From Flavobacteriales bacterium UBA1959 (lineage in GTDB: Bacteria > Bacteroidota > Bacteroidia > Flavobacteriales_D > Sanyastnellaceae), in contig DDEH01000086.1 of assembly GCA_002336085.1 (NCBI GenBank), forward strand, positions 1 to 36,851: a stretch of 36,851 nt of DNA. Reading direction: 5' to 3'. A program made the translations under genes and the position numbers. Below, one piece after another: positions 16,417 through 24,110 of the stretch. The first letter of the stretch is position 1, and each line of letters begins with the position of its first letter. The notes under the pieces were generated by a model that saw nothing but the letters and a program-made list of their open reading frames with translations, searched no databases and had not been told where the DNA came from.

Positions 16417-19400
16417 TTAGCCCGCCCGCATGGATCGTTTGAGCATGCCACCACTGCTGCGTGCGCCGACGGTAGAACGTTGCCTTGTGACAGCACTTGA
16501 ATTATTGGGACGTCCTTCTTTCACAGGCATCCCATTTTCAGAATAGCGCGGGTCCGGAATGTAGTCCAGCTTTTCCATGAACAGCGCTTCTACGTGGAGG
16601 CAATCGAATTCTTCCTTCACGGGTCCTCGAATGCGGTAAATTCCCTTTCCTCGGTAGCCGTATTTTTTCAATGAAGGAGGGAAATGAACGGTGTCGATCC
16701 ATTGTCCTTCTGTATCGACAAAACAACCAAAAGCCATCCGTTCTCGGCGAGCAGTGTGTGTTTCCTTTACGGTGACCAGGTACCCGACTACATCAACTAT
16801 TTTTCCAATGCAATCAGCCAAAGCTTCGCTGCGTACTGCAGCATTGGCTTTCTGAGTGGCTTCCTGTGTGAGCAATCTAAAGGGAGAGATCAAGGGAAAA
16901 CCGAATAGTTCGATTTGATCGAAGGCGTCTTCCAGTTCGTTGTGTTCAAATATTGGCAAAGTGAACCGTGAAACATCGGGGGTAAAGAGTGTTGATTCAG
17001 CGTGATCTTTTCGGGTATTTCCCAGCAAGAAGTGAGCCTCCCATTGGAGTTGTTTGGCGTCTTTTCCTGTGAATCGAAATCCCCCGCATCGGATCAATAT
17101 CAAGCATTGTTCCAATCCAATTCCGTTGCGTTCGATGCACACTTCGAGTGATGTGTATGGCCCATTTTCGTTCCGTTCTTTTATGATTTTTGCGACGGTT
17201 TGTGCTTGGGCGCCCCGCACCAAATTAAACCCGAGGTAGATGCGTTTTTTTGCTGCATCTACACAGGCTTCCCATCCACCCCGATTCAAGCATGGAGCGT
17301 CAATATTTCCCCCCACCATCCGTGCTTCATGTACATAAAATTCTGTGCTGTAAAAACCGCCAAAATTATTGATGCATGCGGCCATATACTGCAAGGGCCA
17401 ATGGGCTTTTAGAAACAGGCTTTGGTAGCTTTCCACGGCATAGGATGCGGAGTGTCCTTTGGCGAATGCATACCCTGCAAAGCTCTCAACTTGTCTCCAG
17501 ACCTCTTCCACCAAAGTTCGTTTTCTGCCTTGTTGCAATGCTTTGGAAATGAAGTTGTCTCGGGCGAGGTCAAACGCTTTACGGGAACGGAACTTTCCAC
17601 TCATGCCCCGCCTCAGAACATCCGCTTCTCCAAGGTCCAATCCGGCGAAATGGTGCGCCACCTTGATGACGTCTTCTTGATAGACCATGACGCCATATGT
17701 CTCGGGCATCAGTTCCATCAAAACGGGATGTGCTTCGCTGCGTTTTTCGGGAGAACGGTGGCGTTCAATGTATGCTTTCATCATGCCGCTGCGGGCAACT
17801 CCCGGTCGAATGACGGAGCTGGCAGCAACGAGTCCGAGGTAGTTGTCCACTTGGAGCTTGCGCATGAGCATACGCATGGCTGGCGATTCCACGTAAAAGC
17901 ACCCTACAGCCAAGGCTTGCCGGAGCATGGATTGGATTTTGGTGTCGCGCTTGAAACTGCCCATGTCATGGATGTCTATTTTGGCGGCGACTTCGGGCTG
18001 GTCTTGCGCAATTAGGTTAATGGTATCTCGAATTTTGCCCAATCCACGCTGGCTCAATATGTCGAATTTGTACAGGCCAATGTCTTCAGCAACGACCATA
18101 TCGTATTGCGTTGTGGGAAATCCTTTGGGGGGCATGAAGGTTCCGCCGAAATGGTGCAAAGGGCGATCGGCAATTAGAATGCCACAGGCGTGAATGGTGA
18201 GTGCATTGGGGAAGTTTTGGAGGAAGCCAGCGTAGCGAACCACGAACCGCTCCATTTCATCGGTTCTTCCAGGATTTGTCTTGCCATCGGCAAGGCGGTC
18301 AATGTCGTGCTTTGGAAGCCCAAAGACCTTTCCGAGTTCTCGAACCACTGCTCTGTATTGGAAGGTACTGTAAGCACCCACCAATGCTACGTGCGGGAAC
18401 CGTTTGAATATGTAGGCGGTCACATCATCCCGGTCGGTCCATGAGAAATCAATATCAAAATCAGGGGGATTGGCGCGGTAAAGGTTGATGAACCGCTCGA
18501 AGTACAAATCCAATTCGATGGGGTCAACATCGGTGATCCGAAGGAGGTAGGCGACTAGGCTATTGGCTCCGCTTCCGCGTCCAATATAAAAGTAGCCTTG
18601 ACTTCGGGCATAGCTGGTGATATCCCAGTTGATTAGAAAATAAGACAGGAAACCTTGCTGCTGAATGACGCCCAACTCCATTTCCATGCGTTCGAGGACA
18701 TGTTCTTCGTGATCGGGATATCGGTAGGCTAGACCTTCTGCGCATAGCCCCCGGATCAATTGCTCATCGCTCTTTTCGGATTCCGTGTAGGTGTGTTGAT
18801 TGTTGTGAAGGCGGCCGATTTTGGGAACAGGTAGATGAGCAGAGCACCTATGGATGAGGGCCTCGGAACGCTCCACCCACTCTGGGAATTCAGCAAAGGC
18901 TTGGTGAAAATTGGCCGAGCTTAGCATACGATCGTAGGGATGTCCGGTGGCTGTTTTAGGAAGTCGGCTCAGTAGTTTGTTCCGATCCACTGCTCGGAGG
19001 ATCCGGTGACAGTTCCAATCTCTTTTGTGACGAAATGTAAAGGTGTGCAATGCGATAAGCCGTTTCCAAGGAATGCGACTTTTGACTGCAGGATCACCTG
19101 CCATCAAGCGCAGCTCAGCTTGTTCCCAAGGCCGAACGCCGATCCATTCGCTTCCCTCCTCATGCGCTTCGGCGCCTTTTTCCAAACGAACCTTCCATCG
19201 CTCCCAGGGGCAAATGAAGCTCACTTCTGGAAGCGTTGGCGTCACGCTAGAGAATGGCTGATGCACATTTTGATGGTTGTTAAGGTGGGCGCACAAGTGC
19301 GCGTAACCATTTGAGTTGTGAGCCAAGCCAATGTAGAGCGGCAGTCCGTCGTCTTCGCCTTTGTTGCGGAAGTCGATCCCCACAACGGCTCGTATTCCGT

Positions 19401-19560
19401 ATTCTGGAGCAAGCCGCACAAAATCCCAGTGTGCAGATGTATTATTGATGTCGGTTAGTGCAAGCGTTGTGATGCCTGCATTCTGTGCTTCGGCAAGCAA
19501 TTCACGGGGCTGCATCAGTCCGTAGCGTAGACTGAACCAAGAGTGGCAGTGCAAGTGCAT
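16417..19560 (-). CDS. dnaE2: Second DnaE-type DNA polymerase III alpha subunit (error-prone DnaE2-like)
   Basis: A C-family polymerase of 1047 residues, shorter than the replicative alpha. It has a PHP domain (1-~200, HLHCHSWFSLRYG at 2-14), a palm with GRGSGANSLVAYLL (327-340), the acidic cluster P366-DFDIDF (D367, D369, D371) and K498-F-D500, fingers to about 720 (FAGYAFAKGHSASYAVESYQSL at 694-715), an HhH region near 810-830 and an OB domain (about 917-1000). The three catalytic acids are present, so it should polymerise. PHP motifs are atypical (LTDINN, VGIDF). It is the third gene after dinB and SRAP, 12 bases from the SRAP stop, which points to translesion synthesis rather than bulk replication. 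It does not begin with an extension before the PHP motif. Error-proneness is inferred from context. Confidence 0.9.
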   Translation of the reverse strand: MHLHCHSWFSLRYGLMQPRELLAEAQNAGITTLALTDINNTSAHWDFVRLAPEYGIRAVVGIDFRNKGEDDGLPLYIGLAHNSNGYAHLCAHLNNHQNVHQPFSSVTPTLPEVSFICPWERWKVRLEKGAEAHEEGSEWIGVRPWEQAELRLMAGDPAVKSRIPWKRLIALHTFTFRHKRDWNCHRILRAVDRNKLLSRLPKTATGHPYDRMLSSANFHQAFAEFPEWVERSEALIHRCSAHLPVPKIGRLHNNQHTYTESEKSDEQLIRGLCAEGLAYRYPDHEEHVLERMEMELGVIQQQGFLSYFLINWDITSYARSQGYFYIGRGSGANSLVAYLLRITDVDPIELDLYFERFINLYRANPPDFDIDFSWTDRDDVTAYIFKRFPHVALVGAYSTFQYRAVVRELGKVFGLPKHDIDRLADGKTNPGRTDEMERFVVRYAGFLQNFPNALTIHACGILIADRPLHHFGGTFMPPKGFPTTQYDMVVAEDIGLYKFDILSQRGLGKIRDTINLIAQDQPEVAAKIDIHDMGSFKRDTKIQSMLRQALAVGCFYVESPAMRMLMRKLQVDNYLGLVAASSVIRPGVARSGMMKAYIERHRSPEKRSEAHPVLMELMPETYGVMVYQEDVIKVAHHFAGLDLGEADVLRRGMSGKFRSRKAFDLARDNFISKALQQGRKRTLVEEVWRQVESFAGYAFAKGHSASYAVESYQSLFLKAHWPLQYMAACINNFGGFYSTEFYVHEARMVGGNIDAPCLNRGGWEACVDAAKKRIYLGFNLVRGAQAQTVAKIIKERNENGPYTSLEVCIERNGIGLEQCLILIRCGGFRFTGKDAKQLQWEAHFLLGNTRKDHAESTLFTPDVSRFTLPIFEHNELEDAFDQIELFGFPLISPFRLLTQEATQKANAAVRSEALADCIGKIVDVVGYLVTVKETHTARRERMAFGCFVDTEGQWIDTVHFPPSLKKYGYRGKGIYRIRGPVKEEFDCLHVEALFMEKLDYIPDPRYSENGMPVKEGRPNNSSAVTRQRSTVGARSSGGMLKRSMRAG

Positions 19561-19572
19561 GGTGCAGAGTGG

Positions 19573-20415
19573 TCAATAAAACAGCGTCCCTTGGTTGCCA
19601 GGGTACTGGTGTGGATTGTGTCGGGATGCTTTGGAATTGTCCATTCCAAACACCTTCAATTCTTGGTGAATGGAGTAGGTGTGTTCGGGATGTACCCGCT
19701 GTCCAATGGGTTGAAGCAAATCTGAACCGTTGGCTCGGGGATCCCGGATTGCCGGTGAGATGGGATAGGCGTTTAGTAAGTTTCCGGGATACGGCTTAAG
19801 CAATGATGTGATGCCGTGAAGTGGCGTGGAGGAGTTGATCCAGGTTTGCTCATCGTCTTCTTGGAGCACGATCGGTGAGCGGTGATGGCCAATGCGTTCC
19901 ATCAAGCGATTGGAAACGGTGGTGAGGATGGCGAATGACCGGGTGACTTCGCCCGTGGAAGGATGGGTCCATTCGTCCCAAATCCCAGCGAGCGCAAACG
20001 GTCGTGCTCCATCTCGAGCATAGACCAGGTAAGGCTTGGTGAGCTTTTCTTGGCGAGGACCTTCGATGAAGGCATCTGCAATGATGAGGCATCGGCGATC
20101 GCGAATGGATTGCCGAAACATGGGTTTTTGTAGAATTCCCATGGCACCGGTGTATCGAGGATCATTGTCCGAGTTGTGATCTCCCTCTGATCGTGCATTG
20201 ATCATGTAAAATTGCTTTTTCGCCCACCGGGGTGTGAATCCAAATTGTTGCAATTGCAATGCCTTAGGAGCATCGCTGGTGATCACGGGTGCGTATTCCC
20301 CATGTGAAACATTGGCATTGGGTTGCAGGCGTTCAGGGATATCAGGTGTGGCTTGCACTTGAAAGCGTTTTTCAATGGATTGAACAGAGGATATGGTAAC
20401 GTAGCGGCCGCACAT
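19573..20415 (-). CDS. SOS response-associated peptidase (SRAP/YedK/HMCES family)
   Basis: SRAP proteins cross-link covalently to abasic sites in single-stranded DNA through a Cys2 thiazolidine and so shield them from breakage. This 280-residue protein begins MCGRYVT, so C2 is exposed once Met is removed. The other active-site positions are visible: N73 in MINARSE (71-77), E118 in DAFIEG, and a histidine at 177-178 in ERIGHHRSPIVL. The family usually has FYEW at the glutamate; here it is FIEG, a change of the flanking residues only. The last 40 residues, after about 240, are not part of the core fold. It sits between dinB and the dnaE2-like gene with 12-base gaps on both sides, so it is cotranscribed with two lesion-bypass polymerases. 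Confidence 0.95.
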   Translation of the reverse strand: MCGRYVTISSVQSIEKRFQVQATPDIPERLQPNANVSHGEYAPVITSDAPKALQLQQFGFTPRWAKKQFYMINARSEGDHNSDNDPRYTGAMGILQKPMFRQSIRDRRCLIIADAFIEGPRQEKLTKPYLVYARDGARPFALAGIWDEWTHPSTGEVTRSFAILTTVSNRLMERIGHHRSPIVLQEDDEQTWINSSTPLHGITSLLKPYPGNLLNAYPISPAIRDPRANGSDLLQPIGQRVHPEHTYSIHQELKVFGMDNSKASRHNPHQYPGNQGTLFY

Positions 20416-20427
20416 GACGAGTGGAAT

Positions 20428-21660
20428 TTATTGACGACGGTTGGCAAGGAGTAAAGGGGCCTCACCATTGAAAGGATTGGGGCGCCCAATGGTTCGGGCT
20501 TCAAGGCCTGCTGCGTTCACAACGCTGCGGTCGCCGTATTGGTTTCGAATACGGTCTAGCGCGCGGTAGAGGTCCAAACGTTCGTCCAAATCATCGAAGA
20601 GATCCATTTGGCATCCTCCTTCGACAAGGTGGCTGTAACGGACACCGATCAAGCGCACTTGAACGCGGCGATTGTAAAGTTGTTCAAACAGGGCTTTGAC
20701 TTTGGGAATCAGAATATGATCGGATGAGGTATAAGGCATTCGCGCCTGAACAGATCGCGTATCAAAGTCTGCGTAACGGATTTTGACCGCAACGCATGCG
20801 GTGAGTTTTTGTCCACGACGCAGCTGATAGGCCAGATTTTCGGTCATGGCGATTAGGATGCCACACAACTTTTCGACATCCGTTGTGTCCTTGGCAAAGG
20901 TGCGCTCTGTTGAGATGGATTTCCGCTCATTAAACGCAATGACAGGACTGGGGTCAATGCCGTGTGCTTTTCGCCAGATGGAGGTCCCTTTTTGTCCCAG
21001 TACCTGCTCCATCAATTCGATGGGCATCTCCTGAACTGTCTGGATGCGCTTGACTCCGAGGTTGCGGAGCGTGTTGTATGTCTGGGTGCCAACCTGGGGG
21101 ATTTTACGCACGGAAAGAGGCGCGAGAAAAGGCTGCTCTGTGCCGTACTGGACTTGCAGAGCGCCAGAGGGTTTGGCTTGGCCCGTCGCCACTTTGCTCA
21201 CCGTTTTGCTGGTGCTCATTCCGAATGAAATAGGCAATCCGGTTTCGTTGATAACGCGGTTGCGGAGTTCGCGTGCGAATTGCCAACATCCAAAAAATCG
21301 GTCCATACCACTGAGGTCGGCATAGAATTCATCAATTGAGGATTTTTCGCATACAGGAACCGCTTCTTTGATAATTTCAGTAACCGCTTCCGATTGCTTC
21401 ATGTAATTCATGGAGTTTCCTCGGATGACCAGTGCTTCAGGGCACATAAGTCGCGCTTGCCGCATGGGCATCCCCGAATGCACCCCGAAAGCACGGGTCT
21501 CATAACTGCATGCGGCGACCACTCCACGATCCCCTGTTCCGCCAATGAGAATGGGCATGCCATGAAGCCGACGGTCCATGAGCCGTTCGACTGACACAAA
21601 AAAAGTGTCGAGATCCATGTGCAAAATGGATCGGGAATATGCTGGGGTTTTCGCCTTCAT
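20428..21660 (-). CDS. dinB: Y-family DNA polymerase (DinB / Pol IV-like)
   Basis: A translesion polymerase of 410 residues. Catalytic acids are all present: D16 and D18 in HMDLDTFFVSVE (14-25) and D110-E111 in SIDEFYADLSG (108-118). The YETRAFGVHSGMP steric-gate and fingers region follows at 53-65, HhH motifs at about 180-225 and the little-finger domain at about 240-345. A clamp-binding motif Q351-M-D-L-F355 lies after the little finger, so it should dock on the sliding clamp. It has a tail of about 50 residues. Start at 21660 is needed to keep the first beta strand (SILHMDLD); the next Met is inside the active-site motif. It is first in the dinB-SRAP-dnaE2 operon and has a palindromic operator ending 5 bases upstream of its start. 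Confidence 0.95.
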   Translation of the reverse strand: MKAKTPAYSRSILHMDLDTFFVSVERLMDRRLHGMPILIGGTGDRGVVAACSYETRAFGVHSGMPMRQARLMCPEALVIRGNSMNYMKQSEAVTEIIKEAVPVCEKSSIDEFYADLSGMDRFFGCWQFARELRNRVINETGLPISFGMSTSKTVSKVATGQAKPSGALQVQYGTEQPFLAPLSVRKIPQVGTQTYNTLRNLGVKRIQTVQEMPIELMEQVLGQKGTSIWRKAHGIDPSPVIAFNERKSISTERTFAKDTTDVEKLCGILIAMTENLAYQLRRGQKLTACVAVKIRYADFDTRSVQARMPYTSSDHILIPKVKALFEQLYNRRVQVRLIGVRYSHLVEGGCQMDLFDDLDERLDLYRALDRIRNQYGDRSVVNAAGLEARTIGRPNPFNGEAPLLLANRRQ

Positions 21661-21665
21661 TTGAT

Positions 21666-21686
21666 TTTGCTAAAATAATGAGCAAA
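21666..21686 (-). promoter_or_regulatory. Putative LexA-like operator upstream of dinB
   Basis: A perfect inverted repeat TTTGCT-N9-AGCAAA. Read in the direction of dinB it matches the site upstream of the XRE-S24 gene at 16 of 21 positions, with all five inner bases of each half-site identical. A possible -7 box (TATTTTAG, one mismatch, 21677-21670) overlaps it, and another (TATTTTGG, 21695-21688) ends just upstream. Either way the bound repressor would block the promoter. Confidence 0.75.
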
Positions 21687-21757
21687 GCCAAAATAAAACG
21701 CAATGAAGAGGGAGTTATTTCAAAGAAAGTTTTCCAGCGGTCCGATTTTGAAGGCAT

Positions 21758-23215
21758 TCAAGGAGTACAACTCTCTCCAAAAGTGGCTAAAGCGGCCAGT
21801 ACGTCCTGCACGTTGCTGGCACCATCTCCCGTCACATCGGCCGCACAATTTTCCGTGCAGCCGAAGTCTGCTAGCAAGAGCAAGATGTCTTGAACTTCAA
21901 CCATACCATTCCCATTCAAATCGGTCACGCAATAGCATGCAGCGGGCGCGAAAAACGCATCGGGTATCAGGACTTGACAATCGGGTTCAGCGGTGAAGAA
22001 AATTTCGAGATCGACTGAAAGTCCATTGGAAGGTAGCCCATTGAGCAAGATGGTTTTGGGACTTTCTGTGAGGGAATACAGTCCTCCATTGAGGCTGATT
22101 AATCCCGTGCTTGGCGGCGCTTGGTACGCCAAGATGACCTCTTGAGAGTAGGTGTCGTTTTGATCGTCACAAACAGATTGCTCTCCAACGGTGACTTCGG
22201 TGATCAGGCAGCCTCCAATGATCCACCCCATGTCTTCGAACATGCCCAGCATGGCGGGACCAGGGTTGTGATTGGATTCAGCAGTGTTGAGACCAGGAGT
22301 CATCAGGCTGTTGGGGGAACCCGCAGAGTATGTGGATTCATTGAGATGGGAATAACTCGATCCCGGTTGGTAGTTGGCCGGGGCGTGCAAGCGCGGACGG
22401 CTTCCTCCCACTCCTTGCATTCCCTGCACTCCACTCCAGTAAATGGCATCGGATGTGAGTACGCTTCCAAGTGTTTGAGAACCGTTTGGGAGATTCAATA
22501 AAGCGATGGAATCTGTCGTTTCGGTGAATTGATCATAGGCGTATGGCGTGTTTGCGGTACCAATGAACCCAAAGCCATTGATGAAATACGCGCTTCCAAT
22601 GAATCCCAGCCCGTGTCCGATTTCGTGCAGGGCCGCAGTGACAAAATCGTACTGACCCATTGGGGTTTCACCATCGGTTCCCAAATACCAATTGACTGAG
22701 CTATTGAACGAACATGCAATGTCCGATTGCTCACTCAGATCTTCATCGATCAGGGCATTGGCCAATGCCGAAGGGTAGAAAGTGTCTAAAAATGGAGCGT
22801 TGGTAAAATTCTGGTGCAAATTATTGGGGCCTGCCTGAGCAAGGGCTCCACTTTCTAGATCTTCCCAGGCGGCGTCAATGCGAATGGTCACATTGGAGGT
22901 GAGTAGAACGGACCAAATATCAACAGCGTGATTGAAAGCTGCGACTGCCTCCTCGGGAAAACCGTTGTAATTCACAATAATATTCGCATCACGCGGGGCA
23001 TCTGGGGAGTAAAATGCCGGTGGAGGAATGTGGGTGAATGCATCCACAGCAATGCCTTCCAAGCCTTGGTCACATCCCCGGTGCTTGTGGCATTCTTTGG
23101 CCTGATGATTGGCGATGGGCCCATAAAATTGTTGAGCACTCAGCGGCATTAGCCACAATAGCATCCCTACAATTGCGCCAACGCATCTTCCGAATGAGCG
23201 AGGTTTTAAAGGCAT
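21758..23215 (-). CDS. Secreted zinc metalloprotease with dockerin-like C-terminus
   Basis: A 485-residue exported protein. It has a signal peptide (1-27, ending PLSAQ), then a protease domain with H197-E-I-G-H201-GLGFIG. The metzincin third ligand expected at HExxHxxGxxH is not there (Gly at that place); a later SHLNE (289-293) followed by S-LMTP (303-307) probably supplies a histidine ligand and Met-turn-like element. Many cysteines suggest disulfides. The C-terminus (432-485) has two calcium-loop repeats, DLNGNGMVEVQDI and DVTGDGASNVQDV, as in type I dockerins. ATG 23215 gives the signal peptide; an in-frame codon at 23239 adds eight residues. It sits between the dinB operon (97 bases after its stop) and the divergent repressor gene. 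Substrate unknown. Confidence 0.82.
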   Translation of the reverse strand: MPLKPRSFGRCVGAIVGMLLWLMPLSAQQFYGPIANHQAKECHKHRGCDQGLEGIAVDAFTHIPPPAFYSPDAPRDANIIVNYNGFPEEAVAAFNHAVDIWSVLLTSNVTIRIDAAWEDLESGALAQAGPNNLHQNFTNAPFLDTFYPSALANALIDEDLSEQSDIACSFNSSVNWYLGTDGETPMGQYDFVTAALHEIGHGLGFIGSAYFINGFGFIGTANTPYAYDQFTETTDSIALLNLPNGSQTLGSVLTSDAIYWSGVQGMQGVGGSRPRLHAPANYQPGSSYSHLNESTYSAGSPNSLMTPGLNTAESNHNPGPAMLGMFEDMGWIIGGCLITEVTVGEQSVCDDQNDTYSQEVILAYQAPPSTGLISLNGGLYSLTESPKTILLNGLPSNGLSVDLEIFFTAEPDCQVLIPDAFFAPAACYCVTDLNGNGMVEVQDILLLLADFGCTENCAADVTGDGASNVQDVLAALATFGESCTP

Positions 23216-23277
23216 TTCAATGAAACTTGGAAATAACAAGATACTTCATTCTCCTGAGTTTTTTGATTGTCAATTGC

Positions 23278-23298
23278 ATTGCTACTTTTGTTAGCAAA
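23278..23298 (+). promoter_or_regulatory. Putative autoregulatory operator of the XRE-S24 gene
   Basis: Inverted repeat ATTGCT-N9-AGCAAA, with perfect five-base inner arms TTGCT/AGCAA. The spacer contains the -7 box of the promoter, so binding would block RNA polymerase. Spacing and half-sites are the same as in the dinB operator. The arms are 10 bases upstream of the start codon. Confidence 0.75.
23283..23290 (+). promoter_or_regulatory. -7 box of the XRE-S24 gene
   Basis: TACTTTTG matches TAnnTTTG fully and lies within the operator. A TTG at 23263-23265 is 17 bases upstream, slightly short of the usual spacing. The predicted transcript begins near 23294, giving a leader of about 15 bases to ATG 23309. 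Confidence 0.6.
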
Positions 23299-23308
23299 GA
23301 AATTCACC

Positions 23309-24091
23309 ATGTCGAATACTGCTCTGCCTCATTTTGCGCAACGCCTCAAGACCTTGCGAAAAGCAAAGGGTCTCACGCAACAGGAACTTGCAGACCGATT
23401 GGGCTTGAAGCGAGCGTCATTGGGAGCGTATGAAGAGGGGCGGGCAGAACCACGCCTCATCAACGTAGTGGCGATTTCGGAATTTTTTGGAGTTTCTGTT
23501 GATGCATTGCTCAAGGGCACCGATTCGGCTGAGGACCGAGAGCGCGGAAAGTCGCTGCGCATTTTGACCGTGCCGGTCAATGAAATCGATAAGGAGGAGC
23601 GGGTGGCCGTGGTTCCTGTAAAGGCAGCTGCGGGATATTTAGAGGGGTACGGCGACCCTGCATATGTTCAAGGGCTTCCCACGTTTGATTTGCCTTTGCC
23701 GGAGGTCTCCTCACAGTTGACCCATCGCTTGTTTCAAATTAAGGGAGAGAGCATGCTGCCGATTCCAAGCGGCAGTTACATTTTGAGCAACTATGAGGAG
23801 GATTGGCACCGTGCCGGTGGAATGCGGCCTTACATCATCATTACGCGCAACGATGGCGTGGTATTCAAGCGTATTGAAAACCGATTGGACTCACAACACA
23901 ATGATTTTTGGCTGATTTCAGACAACCCAGATTATCCTCCCTTCTCGGTGCGTCCCGAAGACGTTGTAGAGATTTGGCGAGCAAGGGGTTACTTGGCTTT
24001 TGATTGGCCAACTCCGGCTTTCTCAGGAATGGAGAGAATTCAAGGCACACTTGACTCGCTGCGCGCTGAAATTCAAGCGTTAAAGCAATAA
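23309..24091 (+). CDS. XRE-family S24 (LexA/CI-like) self-cleaving repressor
   Basis: A 260-residue transcription factor. The N-terminus is a Cro/CI-type helix-turn-helix (about 8-68: GLTQQELADRLGLKRASLGAYEEGRAEP), not the winged HTH of classical LexA. The C-terminus is an S24 peptidase domain with all autocleavage elements: the A108-G109 scissile pair in KAAAGY, the nucleophile S148 in KGESM and the base K187 in VVFKRI. Spacing (about 40 and 39 residues) is close to that in LexA. A short coiled-coil-like tail (241-260) ends the protein. ATG 23309 starts the HTH properly; an in-frame start at 23267 would lie upstream of the promoter. By family knowledge, RecA-ssDNA would stimulate cleavage. 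The shared operator suggests it represses itself and the dinB operon. Confidence 0.92.
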   Translation: MSNTALPHFAQRLKTLRKAKGLTQQELADRLGLKRASLGAYEEGRAEPRLINVVAISEFFGVSVDALLKGTDSAEDRERGKSLRILTVPVNEIDKEERVAVVPVKAAAGYLEGYGDPAYVQGLPTFDLPLPEVSSQLTHRLFQIKGESMLPIPSGSYILSNYEEDWHRAGGMRPYIIITRNDGVVFKRIENRLDSQHNDFWLISDNPDYPPFSVRPEDVVEIWRARGYLAFDWPTPAFSGMERIQGTLDSLRAEIQALKQ

Positions 24092-24110
24092 ATTGTCCAG
24101 CTAGGGTTGG

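Noticed and set aside
16897..16920. QIELF in the dnaE2-like protein (residues 882-886) as a clamp-binding motif
   Set aside because: It aligns with the family-wide ExLGF-type segment after the HhH region rather than with the QADMF-type clamp motif, so I do not count it as clamp binding.
17422..18015. 197-residue frame opposite dnaE2-like gene
   Set aside because: Antisense to intact catalytic polymerase sequence; composition looks like a shadow.
23309..24091. Interpretation of the S24 gene as a prophage repressor
   Set aside because: No phage structural, integrase or lysis gene occurs on either side, and its operator also precedes dinB.
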